Shown piece after piece: positions 52,948 to 61,373 of a stretch of DNA of 64,000 nt; position 1 is the stretch's first letter, and each line of letters opens with the position of its first letter. The position numbers were made by a program, and so were the translations under genes. A model generated the notes under the pieces. That model saw only the letters and a program-made list of their open reading frames with translations. It was not told where the DNA came from and searched no databases. The stretch spans positions 186,001-250,000 of the forward strand of contig NZ_JAJUXI010000004.1 in NCBI RefSeq assembly GCF_021390515.1, written 5' to 3'. The DNA is from Dyadobacter sp. CY326 (GTDB lineage Bacteria > Bacteroidota > Bacteroidia > Cytophagales > Spirosomataceae).

Positions 52948-54276
52948 TCAGATGAATCTGTTGATCAAATTCTCCAAATACTCTTGCTTGCCAGAAATTG
53001 TTGCTGGTTCGCCTTTTGATGCTGCAAGGTCAAACAGATCTTCCAGTTTGAGGAGGCCTTTTTCATATTCAGCGCCTTTGCCGCCATCGAAGCTTGCGTA
53101 ACGATCTGTGCGAATTTTATCGTATTCACCATTTTGAATGATTTTATCCGCAACGATCAATGCTCTCGCCACCGTGTCGATCCCGCCAATGTGTGCGTGG
53201 AAAACGTCTTCAACGTCCGTTGAGTTTCGACGGCGTTTTGCGTCGAAGTTAATTCCTCCGCCTTGCAGTCCGCCTGCTTTCAGGATCACAAGCAATGCTT
53301 TTGTCCATTCTGCAAGATCGTTCGGGAACTGGTCCGTATCCCATCCGTTCTGGTAATCGCCGCGGTTTGCATCGATAGAACCCAAAATGCCAGCATCCGC
53401 AGCAACCTGCAATTCGTGCTCGAAAGTGTGTCCGGCCAATGTAGCGTGGTTCACTTCCAGGTTTAATGAAAAGTCTCCCAATAAGTCGTGCTGACGAAGG
53501 AAACCGACCACTGTTGCGGCATCATAGTCATATTGGTGCTTTGTAGGCTCACAAGGCTTCGGCTCGATGAAGAATTTACCCTTGAAACCATTCGCACGTG
53601 CATATGCAACGGCAAGTTTCAGCATTTGCGCAAAGTGTTCCTGCTCACGTTTCATGTCTGTGTTCAGCAAAGTCATATACCCTTCGCGGCCTCCCCAGAA
53701 CACATAATTCTCGCCGCCTAATGCGATTGTAGCGTCCAGAGCCATTTTCACCTGAGCGCCTGCATGTGTAAGCACGTCAAAATCCGGGTTCGTAGAAGCG
53801 CCGTTCATGTAACGGTGGTGGCTGAACAAATTAGCCGTTCCCCAAAGCAGTTTAACGCCCGATTCCTTTTGTTTTTCGCCCAAATAAGCCGTCAATGTCT
53901 GCAAACGCTTTTCGTTTGTCTTCACGTCGTCGTCATAATCCACAACATCCAGATCGTGGAAGCAATAGTAAGGGACGCCAAGTTTGGTGATAAATTCAAA
54001 TGCAGCATCAGCCTTGTCTTTTGCGCGATCAACGGCATCTGCTTTTTTGTCCCATGGGTAAAAAAGCGTTGGCCCGCCGAACGGATCAAGTCCTGATCCG
54101 TTGAATGTATGCCAGTAAGCGACAGCAAAACGAAGGTGATCCTTCATGCTTTTGCCTCCTATGATGCGATTTTCGTCGTAAAAGCGATATGCAAGTGGGT
54201 TATCCGATTCAACACCCTCAAATGCGATTTTTCCGATTCCTTTGAAATACTCTTGATCTCCGAGTAAGATGCTCAT
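52948..54276 (-). CDS. xylA: Xylose isomerase
   Basis: A 442-residue class II xylose isomerase, the usual length for this class. Marks are the N-terminus [50 protein letters not shown] with the catalytic His and Asp, [26 protein letters not shown] with the metal ligands, [19 protein letters not shown] and [20 protein letters not shown]. It converts xylose to xylulose in the cytoplasm. No xylulokinase or transporter adjoins it, so it is alone here. Terminators on both sides indicate a single-gene unit. Confidence 0.97.
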   Translation of the reverse strand: MSILLGDQEYFKGIGKIAFEGVESDNPLAYRFYDENRIIGGKSMKDHLRFAVAYWHTFNGSGLDPFGGPTLFYPWDKKADAVDRAKDKADAAFEFITKLGVPYYCFHDLDVVDYDDDVKTNEKRLQTLTAYLGEKQKESGVKLLWGTANLFSHHRYMNGASTNPDFDVLTHAGAQVKMALDATIALGGENYVFWGGREGYMTLLNTDMKREQEHFAQMLKLAVAYARANGFKGKFFIEPKPCEPTKHQYDYDAATVVGFLRQHDLLGDFSLNLEVNHATLAGHTFEHELQVAADAGILGSIDANRGDYQNGWDTDQFPNDLAEWTKALLVILKAGGLQGGGINFDAKRRRNSTDVEDVFHAHIGGIDTVARALIVADKIIQNGEYDKIRTDRYASFDGGKGAEYEKGLLKLEDLFDLAASKGEPATISGKQEYLENLINRFI

Positions 54277-54356
54277 TGTGATTTATTAATAAGTGTAAGA
54301 TTGACATTTCATGCTGCAATACTATCACTTTTTTCTGAATTTGTTGCAGTGAAAAT

Positions 54357-54394
54357 AAAAAGAGGAACAGAAATGATTTCTGCTCCTCTTTTTT
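54357..54394 (-). terminator. Terminator of the PpiD-type gene
   Basis: 17-nt arms (54357-54373 with 54377-54393, loop TGA). The one mismatch on the plus strand is a G-U pair on the minus strand, and a T-run follows on that strand. It lies 20 bp after the minus-strand stop codon. Confidence 0.85.
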
Positions 54395-54413
54395 AAAATT
54401 TTTTTAAATCCGA

Positions 54414-56531
54414 TCAAAAGAATTTCGCGCGGCGGTCTTCGATTTTAGCATTCTCACGAATTGCTTCGTTCACCAAATATGACATGCGGCTTTCAAGCGA
54501 TTGGGTCAATTGCGTTTTGTATTGCGTGTAATCAGCGATTTTTGGTGCTTCGGTTTTGCTAACTAATTCCATGATAAACACACCATTCTCACCCGTGAAA
54601 ACACCCGATTTTTGACCTGCTTTCAATCCAAATGCTTTACCAAGTGCGATTGGATCAAATCCAGCGCTGGTTAAGAAACCGGTTGCAAGCGAAATGTCAG
54701 TTGCCGTTTCGACCAATGCGCCCGCGCCATATTTGGCAGCAATTGCAGGAAGATCGCCCGTTGCGCCTTTCAGCTTCGCAGTAATCTGCTCAGCCTTGAT
54801 TTGGTTGCGGACTTTCGTTGTAAGCTCGTCGCGGAAATCAGCCACTTTCACATCTTTCGCGTCAGACTTGCCAACTAAAACTGCTACGATATATTGTTCC
54901 TCAGTTTCAAACACTGGCGAAACACCATTGATTTTTGAGTCGTCTTTGAATGCCCATCTTACGATTTCACGGCCATTCTGGATTGCATTAATGTTCGTTG
55001 CCGACTCAGGAACGCGGTTTGCGTTGGCTACAACCAATGCTTTGTTTTTCTTAACTGCTTCATCAAACTCAGCTTTTGTTTTTACCGTGTTAGCAAACTC
55101 ATCCGCCTTTCTGTAAGCTTCATCACGCGTTGCCTGACTTGGAGCAATCGTTTTTCCGATGGCTGCAATGCGATATAATGTGTTTGACTTTGTGTCTGTA
55201 ACCTTGATAATGTGGAAACCAAACTGACTTTCTACCAATCTTGGGATCAAACCAGGAGCAGTTGCCGAAAATACAGCTTCTTCAAACGGCTTAACCATTG
55301 CGCCATTGTTCTGAAAATAGTTAAGGTCACCGCCACGCTGTGCAGATTGTGGATCAGCACTTGTTGTTGCTGCCAATGCTTCGAAATTAGCGCCTGCACG
55401 AATCTGAGCAAGAATGCCTTCCGCTTTCGTGCGTGCCGCAGCTTTTGCCGAATCCGACTGATTTTCGGGACGGATTAGAATGTGGCTGGCTCTTGCAGAA
55501 GCAACTGTGTCAACGCGTGTGCCGCCGTATTTGTAAATATAATAAGTGTTGCCTTCGCGGTAAGGACCGTAAACGCCACCTGGAACGAACGTTTTCACAG
55601 CTTCTTTCAACTGGTCTGACATGGTTCCCAATGACATGTTGATTGGAAGCGGAATGTCCGAATTCATGCTCGCGAAAGATGAATCGTTTGTTGCAGTCGC
55701 CAAGCCACGTGCAAGTTCTTTGATTTCGTTGTAAAGTGCAGCGCTGTCGTCTTTTGCAGGCTGGATTGGGAAAGTCACGTATTCGATTGAACGTGTGTCC
55801 GTTCCTTTGTATTCTGTGCGGTGTGCGCTCAGATATTCTTCTAATTGTGAGTCTGTTACTTTGATTGTTGTGTCTACAACCGAGAAGTAAGGCACATACA
55901 AATAACGCAATGTTGCTTTGCTCGTCTGTGCTACATATTCTTTTTCAGCCAATGCTTTCGGAATGTAAGTCGAGAGTTTCAGCATGTTTTCATATTTGGA
56001 ACGCATGCGCTCTTCGCGAAGGCTTTTCTCAAAGTTTTCCCATGATCTTTGTTGCTCAACAGGAAGTGTTTTGAGGTTTTTCAAATAATTAACAACTGCG
56101 TTTTTATCAAATCGGCCTGTTGTAGGATCAGAAAAGGCTTGCAGAATAGAAGGGCTAATGTGGTTTCCTTGAACCATATCAACCAATTCCTGGTCAGTTA
56201 CAGTTAAACCAAGATCTTCAAATTGCTTTTTATAGGCGATATCGACAACAAACTGGTTCCAGGCCTGATCTCTCAATGAAGCCAGTTCATTTTCGTTGAG
56301 GCTGCGTCCTGATTGTGCTTCGTAATTCTGACGAAAGCCATCGACGCGTGTTTGAAAGTCTTTAATGTTAATTTCTTTACCGGCGATTTCCCCAACAGTC
56401 TGGTCATTTCCTCCGCCAAGCATTGAATTTGGGCTCATCAAGTCGCCCCCCACCATAAAAAGAATTAAACTGATCGCGATTACCGTGACAGCGATCCCGG
56501 ATTTTTCTCTGATTTTTGTAATTAAGGCCAT
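54414..56531 (-). CDS. Membrane-anchored peptidyl-prolyl isomerase, PpiD type
   Basis: A 705-residue periplasmic foldase. It has an N-terminal membrane anchor (~11-31, GIAVTVIAISLILFMVGGDL), a SurA/PpiD N-terminal chaperone region (~35-200), one parvulin domain (~345-440, ASARASHILIRPE, RAGANFEALAATTSADPQSAQRGGDLNYF, ESQFGFHIIKV) and a C-terminal chaperone part with a degenerate second parvulin-like segment. It assists folding of outer-membrane and secreted proteins, which fits a cell with many SusC barrels. Separated from the next minus-strand gene upstream by 63 bp. Confidence 0.9.
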   Translation of the reverse strand: MALITKIREKSGIAVTVIAISLILFMVGGDLMSPNSMLGGGNDQTVGEIAGKEINIKDFQTRVDGFRQNYEAQSGRSLNENELASLRDQAWNQFVVDIAYKKQFEDLGLTVTDQELVDMVQGNHISPSILQAFSDPTTGRFDKNAVVNYLKNLKTLPVEQQRSWENFEKSLREERMRSKYENMLKLSTYIPKALAEKEYVAQTSKATLRYLYVPYFSVVDTTIKVTDSQLEEYLSAHRTEYKGTDTRSIEYVTFPIQPAKDDSAALYNEIKELARGLATATNDSSFASMNSDIPLPINMSLGTMSDQLKEAVKTFVPGGVYGPYREGNTYYIYKYGGTRVDTVASARASHILIRPENQSDSAKAAARTKAEGILAQIRAGANFEALAATTSADPQSAQRGGDLNYFQNNGAMVKPFEEAVFSATAPGLIPRLVESQFGFHIIKVTDTKSNTLYRIAAIGKTIAPSQATRDEAYRKADEFANTVKTKAEFDEAVKKNKALVVANANRVPESATNINAIQNGREIVRWAFKDDSKINGVSPVFETEEQYIVAVLVGKSDAKDVKVADFRDELTTKVRNQIKAEQITAKLKGATGDLPAIAAKYGAGALVETATDISLATGFLTSAGFDPIALGKAFGLKAGQKSGVFTGENGVFIMELVSKTEAPKIADYTQYKTQLTQSLESRMSYLVNEAIRENAKIEDRRAKFF

Positions 56532-56594
56532 TTTCTCGATTCAAATTAGTCCGCAAAATAAAATCTTTTCTTCGTGGAATGCAAGAGGTTATGC

Positions 56595-57077
56595 TTAATG
56601 CATGTGTTTCAGATTGAATGCATATAGAATTAGCATAAAAATACTGAAGAAGACTCCCGCGAAAGCCGTGATAACGCCGAGCCAGCCGCCAATCAGAAAC
56701 AGCGGTAAAAGGAATGCAACGGCAATGCCGCCCATGTAAAGGTAAAATCCCTTTTTTTGTTGATTCCACATTAGATAAGCGGCAAATAAAGAAAGCGATT
56801 CAAAGATGAGCATAATGATCGCCCCGGTTTTAATCGAGCCCGCAGTGGTTTGTTCAATGACCGCCTCAAACATTTTGTCCATTGTCTCCGTATCAGCGGT
56901 AGATGCCTGATTTTCCAAGTTTTCTCGCACGCCTTCAAATGTTTCGCGTGTTTTGTCGGCCATGATTTCCGGATTCCACAAGCGTTCGGATTGGGTCCAG
57001 AGACCAGAAACCGAACTCATAAAAGTCAGGATACATAATATGGTAAGAAACGTTGGTCGATTGACGATTTCACTCAT
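56595..57077 (-). CDS. Four-helix membrane protein of unknown function
   Basis: A 160-residue protein with a first hydrophobic helix at ~10-28, an acidic helical loop (~30-75) and three further helices (~82-102, ~108-127, ~130-152), ending KHMH. No motif recognised. It lies 63 bp upstream of the PpiD-type gene on the same strand and may be cotranscribed with it. Confidence 0.72.
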   Translation of the reverse strand: MSEIVNRPTFLTILCILTFMSSVSGLWTQSERLWNPEIMADKTRETFEGVRENLENQASTADTETMDKMFEAVIEQTTAGSIKTGAIIMLIFESLSLFAAYLMWNQQKKGFYLYMGGIAVAFLLPLFLIGGWLGVITAFAGVFFSIFMLILYAFNLKHMH

Positions 57078-57232
57078 TAGATTGTAAATAAATCAGCAGG
57101 GTTTTCTGATGAAGGATGTAAAATTTGTGGTTTTAGCTGAAAACACCAAAGCCATTTGAATATTCTTATAAGGGAACATACATTTGTCATTTTTAGTCCG
57201 AAAATATTACAACAACCGAAAGACCACCTTAT

Positions 57233-57535
57233 ATGAGCCTACAAATTCTGACCGATCGTGTTAAAAATATCCTGGGAACCGACAGCGGCCTTAACGCCAC
57301 TGTGAAGTTTAAAACGGAGGAAGGCAATGTTTTCATTGATAGCAAAACCGTCCCGAACACCGTGTCAAACGACGACCTGGAAGCAGATTGCACATTTGAA
57401 GTTTCTACAAAAAATGCACTCAAACTCATCGACGGCGACCTGAATGCAATGATGGCTTACATGACCGGCAAACTCAAAATTGACGGTGACATGGGCGTAG
57501 CAATGCGCATTGCCGAAACTTTCGGAGGAAAATAG
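57233..57535 (+). CDS. SCP2 sterol-carrier domain protein
   Basis: A 100-residue single SCP2 domain. It shows the alternation of strands and helices typical of the fold and the conserved C-terminal stretch LKLIDGDLNAMMAYMTGKLKIDGDMGVAMRI. Such stand-alone domains bind lipids or acyl-CoA in the cytoplasm. It is divergently transcribed from the membrane-protein gene (155-bp gap with no clear promoter match). Confidence 0.92.
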   Translation: MSLQILTDRVKNILGTDSGLNATVKFKTEEGNVFIDSKTVPNTVSNDDLEADCTFEVSTKNALKLIDGDLNAMMAYMTGKLKIDGDMGVAMRIAETFGGK

Positions 57536-57604
57536 TAGTCTTTGCCCTGCATAATCTTTTGCTCTCGGATCAGCATTTTTACCAAAACCAATTCATCACG
57601 TGTT

Positions 57605-59056
57605 ATGGAAAAGCAAAAAGAGCACAATGAAAGTGACATCAAGCGCAGGGATTTTTTGAAAACAGGTGCGCTTGCTGCATCAAGTTTCATGATCGTTCCG
57701 CGTCATGTTTTGGGAAAAGGATTTGTCGCGCCGAGCGATAAGCTGAACATTGCGGCAGTGGGTTGTGGCGGAAAAGCGGATGTCAATATAAGGCTTGCCT
57801 ATAATGAAGGCGCAGAAAACATTGTTGCATTGTGTGATGTGGACGACCGCCAGGCTGTAAAATATCGCAAGCAATTTCCAAATGCACCTTATTATAAGGA
57901 TTATCGGAAAATGCTTGAAAAGGAAGCCAAGAACATTGACGCCGTTATTGTTACCACGCCCGATCACATGCATTTTCCCATCGCCATGGCTGCTATGGAG
58001 CTCGGAAAACATGTTTATGTTGAAAAACCATTGACAAAAGACATCTGGGAAGCGCGTAACCTGACCAATGCTGCAAAGAAATATAAAGTTGTAACGCAAA
58101 TGGGAAACCAGGGCAGCAGCAGCGACGGCACACGCCAGACCGAAGCGCTTGTGCAGTCGGGCATCATTGGCGACGTGCATAAAATTGAAGTCTGGACGGA
58201 TAGACCTGTGTGGCCGCAGGGCGTAAAATCACCGAAAGACAGGGGCGAGTCGCAACCCGTTCCGCAGGGCGTTGATTGGGATCTGTGGCTGGGAACCGCT
58301 CCGAAACGTGATTATCATGAAGCTTATATGCCATTCAGATGGCGCGGTTACTGGGATTTTGGCACCGGCGCATTGGGCGACATGGGCTGCCACTTTATCG
58401 ACGTGCCTTTTCGCGCATTGAAATTAGGATATCCAACTTCGGTCGAATGCAGCGTCGGTTCCGTTTACGCTGACTTTTTCGAGCAGGCGTTCTTCGACGA
58501 TGTTTGTCCGCCATCAACTTCCATACATTTAAAATTCGCATCCAAAATCAAGGGCCAGGACATCAGTTTCTCGTGGTATGACGGCGGAATGCGTCCGCAA
58601 TTGCCCGAAGGATGCGATTACAAAACCGTTTTCAACAGCGTGGATGGCGGAATGTTGTTTACCGGAACAAAAGGAATTATCAGCGCAGAAATGTTTGGCA
58701 ACAATCCGCGCTTGTGGCCTGAGAAGCAATTTGAAACGGTCAGGCCCAATATAAAACCCCGCGCATTAGTGCCCGGAGGCTCGGAAGGGCATCAGCAGCA
58801 ATTTGTGCAGGCCTGCAAAAAAGGCCACGGCACTTATACGAGCTCCGCGTTTGAAGAATCAGGACCTTTGACTGAAATTGTTTTAATGGGAAATCTTGCT
58901 GTAAGATCTTATCTGCACCGGGAACCCAAAGCGGATGGCAAAGGATTCGACTTTCCTGGAAGGCAAAAGCTTATTTGGGATGGTGTTAATATGAAGATTA
59001 CCAACTTTGATGTTGCGAATCAGTTTGTGAAACGGGAATATCGGACAGGGTGGTAA
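57605..59056 (+). CDS. Tat-exported Gfo/Idh/MocA-family oxidoreductase
   Basis: A 483-residue enzyme with a twin-arginine signal (KRRDFLKTGALAASSFMIVP), a Rossmann domain (LNIAAVGCGGKADVNI), the intact motif KHVYVEKPLTK with the catalytic lysine near residue 150, and a C-terminal substrate domain with WRGYWDFGTGALGDMGCHFIDVPF near 260. Exported members of this type (Glycosyl hydrolase 109-like and sugar dehydrogenases) carry their cofactor through the Tat system. The frame opens at 57542; ATG 57605 gives the Tat signal. It converges on pdxJ across a 49-bp hairpin. Confidence 0.92.
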   Translation: MEKQKEHNESDIKRRDFLKTGALAASSFMIVPRHVLGKGFVAPSDKLNIAAVGCGGKADVNIRLAYNEGAENIVALCDVDDRQAVKYRKQFPNAPYYKDYRKMLEKEAKNIDAVIVTTPDHMHFPIAMAAMELGKHVYVEKPLTKDIWEARNLTNAAKKYKVVTQMGNQGSSSDGTRQTEALVQSGIIGDVHKIEVWTDRPVWPQGVKSPKDRGESQPVPQGVDWDLWLGTAPKRDYHEAYMPFRWRGYWDFGTGALGDMGCHFIDVPFRALKLGYPTSVECSVGSVYADFFEQAFFDDVCPPSTSIHLKFASKIKGQDISFSWYDGGMRPQLPEGCDYKTVFNSVDGGMLFTGTKGIISAEMFGNNPRLWPEKQFETVRPNIKPRALVPGGSEGHQQQFVQACKKGHGTYTSSAFEESGPLTEIVLMGNLAVRSYLHREPKADGKGFDFPGRQKLIWDGVNMKITNFDVANQFVKREYRTGW

Positions 59057-59061
59057 CGCGG

Positions 59062-59110
59062 CTCTGGCGAGACTTGCTAAGTCTCCAAGACTTAGCAAGT
59101 CTCGCCAGAG
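59062..59110. repeat. Perfect 23-bp inverted repeat between convergent genes
   Basis: Arms 59062-59084 and 59088-59110 with a 3-nt loop (CCA). The left arm starts CTCTGGCGAGACTTGC. It fills the 58-bp gap between two converging stop codons and may stop transcription both ways, although it lacks T-runs. Its core matches the palindrome at 25397-25428 with paired (compensated) changes. Confidence 0.88.
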
Positions 59111-59114
59111 TAAG

Positions 59115-59834
59115 CTACAACTCCAATTCCCTTAAATACATTTGAATTGTATTTTCCAATCCCAGGTAAAGCGCGTCTGAAATCAATGCATGACCAATGG
59201 AAACCTCGTCCATCCAGGGAATGCTTTGTTTCAAAAACCGAAGATTGTCCAGGCTCAGATCATGGCCTGCATTGAGTCCTAGGCCCACTTCTCGTGCTTT
59301 TTCAGCTGCCAGGACGAACGGGATCACCGCTTTCTGACGGTTTTCGAAATAATGTGCGGCATAAGGCTCCGTGTAAAGCTCGACACGATCCGCGCCACAA
59401 ATTTTTGCGCCTTCCACCATGCGCTCATCCGGATCGACAAAAACTGACACGCGAATGTTTGCAGATTTAAATATTTGAATCAAATCCGTGAGTTGGCTTC
59501 TGTTATTGACCGTGTCCCAGCCCGCATTGGAAGTGATCGCACCCAAAGCATCCGGCACCAATGTTACCTGATCCGGCTTGTTAGCAAGGACAAGTTCCAC
59601 AAATTTCTTTTCCGAAGGATTCCCCTCAATGTTGAATTCTGTGGTCACAACTTCCTTCAAATCATAAACATCCTGATAACGGATATGCCGCTCGTCCGGC
59701 CGTGGATGCACCGTAATGCCCTGCGCACCAAAGCGCTCACAATCCAGCGCCACTTTCAGAACATTAGGATTATCACCTCCACGGGAATTCCGGAGAGTCG
59801 CAATCTTATTTATATTAACGCTGAGACGTGTCAT
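59115..59834 (-). CDS. pdxJ: Pyridoxine 5'-phosphate synthase
   Basis: A 239-residue TIM-barrel enzyme of the usual length. Diagnostic stretches are [80 protein letters not shown] and [13 protein letters not shown]. It condenses 1-deoxyxylulose 5-phosphate with aminoacetone phosphate in vitamin B6 synthesis. The start codon is only 7 bp from a tandem TCACTCAT array (59841-59902) in its leader, which is unusual. Confidence 0.96.
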   Translation of the reverse strand: MTRLSVNINKIATLRNSRGGDNPNVLKVALDCERFGAQGITVHPRPDERHIRYQDVYDLKEVVTTEFNIEGNPSEKKFVELVLANKPDQVTLVPDALGAITSNAGWDTVNNRSQLTDLIQIFKSANIRVSVFVDPDERMVEGAKICGADRVELYTEPYAAHYFENRQKAVIPFVLAAEKAREVGLGLNAGHDLSLDNLRFLKQSIPWMDEVSIGHALISDALYLGLENTIQMYLRELEL

Positions 59835-59840
59835 GTTTTA

Positions 59841-59902
59841 ATGAGTGAATGAGTGAATGAGTGAATGAGTGAATGAGTGAATGAGTGAATGAGTGAATGA
59901 GT
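59841..59902. repeat. 8-bp tandem array next to the pdxJ start
   Basis: 7.75 perfect copies of ATGAGTGA (plus strand; TCACTCAT on the pdxJ strand). The array is 7 bp from the pdxJ ATG. Perfect short units of this number are prone to slippage. Confidence 0.95.
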
Positions 59903-59904
59903 CT

Positions 59905-59940
59905 AATTTTGAATGACTTAATGACTGAATGATTGAATGT
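59905..59940 (-). repeat. 36-bp TCATTC element, copy 1 (upstream of pdxJ)
   Basis: On the minus strand it begins ACATTCAATCATTC and ends TTCAAAATT. It matches 61281-61316 at 32 of 36 positions. The rest of the 368-bp gap 59835-60202 holds the tandem array, a T/C/A-simple stretch, the plus-strand promoter and the copies described below. No gene is seen in it. Confidence 0.8.
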
Positions 59941-60024
59941 GTGCGTGTGCTGGCGCTGCTGCGCTGAATCAATATGTGGATAATGATTGAATGTCTGTTT
60001 AGGCACAATTTATAATGATTCGCT

Positions 60025-60032
60025 TAACTTTG
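60025..60032 (+). promoter_or_regulatory. Promoter -7 element upstream of the YqeY gene
   Basis: TAACTTTG followed by CAGCCCG, a good TAnnTTTG match. No clear TTTG stands at 19-21 bp. The transcript would have a leader of ~165 nt containing the TCATTC elements. Confidence 0.5.
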
Positions 60033-60072
60033 CAGCCCGATTGGCAAATTTATGATTCCAGTTTGAATTTTA

Positions 60073-60170
60073 ACATTCAGTCATTCAATCATTCACTGAT
60101 TCAAAATTGATTCAGTCATTCAGTCATTCACTCATTCAAAATTGATTCAGTCATTCAATCATTCACTCAT
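60073..60170 (+). repeat. 36-bp TCATTC element, copy 2, with 35-bp tandem duplication
   Basis: The 36-bp element at 60073-60108 runs into a 35-bp unit repeated twice (60101-60135 and 60136-60170, 34 of 35 identical), the units starting TCAAAATTGATTCAG. All are in the sense direction of the YqeY gene. Confidence 0.85.
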
Positions 60171-60188
60171 CGCACCGGCGACCCGGTC
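60158..60188 (+). repeat. Dispersed 31-bp repeat, copy 2
   Basis: Matches 9261-9291 at 29 of 31 positions and overlaps the end of the TCATTC repeats. It ends 14 bp before the YqeY start codon. Confidence 0.8.
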
Positions 60189-60202
60189 AAAATTAAAAAA
60201 AC

Positions 60203-60652
60203 ATGTCACTAAAAACCCAAGTTGAATCAGGCATTAAGGATGCTATGCGGGCGAAAGATCAGGATACATTGCGGGCTTTGCGTGCGATCAAGTCGCTTAT
60301 TCTTTTGGAAGAAACCAAGGGCGGCGCAAGCGGCGAACTCACTGCGGATGACGAACTTAAACTGCTTACCAAAGCAGCCAAGCAACGCAGAGAATCAGCC
60401 GACATTTACAAAACACAGAACCGTCCTGATCTGCTTGAGAAAGAACAAGCCGAACTTGCGATTATCGAGCAATTCTTGCCGAAACAGCTTACAGAAGACG
60501 AGGTTAAGGCCAAATTGCAGGAAATAATCACCCGCGTAGGCGCATCTTCACCTGCGGATATGGGCAAAGTAATGGGCGTGGCGACCAAAGAATTGGCAGG
60601 ACAGGCAGACGGACGTGTGGTTTCTACTTTGGTAAAGAGCTTATTAGCATGA
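60203..60652 (+). CDS. GatB/YqeY domain protein
   Basis: A 149-residue all-helical protein of the YqeY family: KDAMRAKDQDTLRALRAIKSLI at the N-terminus, KAAKQRRESADIYKTQNRPDL, EQAELAIIEQFLPKQL and the end PADMGKVMGVATKELAGQADGRVVSTLVKSLL. It shares the C-terminal domain of GatB, which binds tRNA; the free-standing protein's role is not established. It overlaps the next gene by 4 bp (ATGA), so the two are translated together. Confidence 0.93.
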   Translation: MSLKTQVESGIKDAMRAKDQDTLRALRAIKSLILLEETKGGASGELTADDELKLLTKAAKQRRESADIYKTQNRPDLLEKEQAELAIIEQFLPKQLTEDEVKAKLQEIITRVGASSPADMGKVMGVATKELAGQADGRVVSTLVKSLLA

Positions 60653-61203
60653 AGTTATTGGATGTTCTCATCCTTATTCCCCTACTTTGGGGAGCATTGC
60701 ATGGTTATCGCAAAGGGCTTTTGATTGAAATTATTGGAATTGCCGGACTTGTGATAGCCATGATTTTGGGATTCAAATTTTTGGGGTTGGGAATGGAAAT
60801 TCTGACGCCCTATTTCAGTGACAGTGTGGCCAAGCGAATCCTTCCTTATGTGGGTTTCTCGGCCATTTTCTTTCCTACCATTTTTTTATTGAATCAATTC
60901 GGCTACTCGATCCGAAGGTCGCTGCGCTATTCAATTTTAGGAACATTTGATAGTGTCGCCGGCGGAATGGTTGGTGTGCTCACCTGGGTTTTCGGGATCA
61001 GCGTTTTCTTTTGGCTCGTTAATGCGATCGGTGTAAAAATCCCTGCACACAGAACGGACGACACTTATTTGTATCCCATTGTTGTCCCTGTCGCACCCAA
61101 CCTGATCACAAAAGCGCTCACATGGATGCCCTCAGGAACCGAGCTGATCAAAGAATGGAAGCACGAATATCTGGATGATGAAGAACAAGCCTCTGAAAAT
61201 TGA
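60649..61203 (+). CDS. CvpA-family membrane protein
   Basis: A 184-residue protein with four hydrophobic segments (~3-18, ~25-50, ~62-85, ~103-125), as in CvpA/colicin V production proteins. LDVLILIPLLWGALHGYRKGLLIEI and the SVAGGMVGVLTWVFG stretch are typical. The C-terminal ~50 residues are soluble and end acidic. It is translationally coupled to YqeY. The function is unclear; CvpA proteins influence envelope integrity. Confidence 0.88.
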   Translation: MKLLDVLILIPLLWGALHGYRKGLLIEIIGIAGLVIAMILGFKFLGLGMEILTPYFSDSVAKRILPYVGFSAIFFPTIFLLNQFGYSIRRSLRYSILGTFDSVAGGMVGVLTWVFGISVFFWLVNAIGVKIPAHRTDDTYLYPIVVPVAPNLITKALTWMPSGTELIKEWKHEYLDDEEQASEN

Positions 61204-61280
61204 CCGTTGATGCGTTTAAAATGATTTGAACTTTCAAAATCCCGCGAAGGTTATCTTCGCAGCCGAGCAAATGATATCTA

Positions 61281-61316
61281 ACATTCAGTCATTCAGTCAT
61301 TCGCTCATTCAAAATT
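61281..61316 (+). repeat. 36-bp TCATTC element, copy 3 (upstream of rlmN)
   Basis: Matches 60073-60108 at 33 of 36 positions, in the sense direction of rlmN and 57 bp before its start. A near-consensus -7 element (TATCTTCG, 61252-61259, followed by CAGCCG) lies just upstream, so the element would be in the 5' leader. Confidence 0.8.
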
Positions 61317-61373
61317 AAACGTTGCAGACAACTCGTCCATCAGCTCTGCGCATTGGACCCATAGAAAGACACA

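Noticed and set aside
59815..60006. 63-residue minus-strand open frame with repeated SFTHSLIH words
   Set aside because: It is only the translation of the 8-bp tandem array and overlaps the pdxJ start; no independent coding signal.
59841..60170. Possible CRISPR array
   Set aside because: The units are 8-bp and 35-bp direct repeats without unique spacers, and no cas gene is present.
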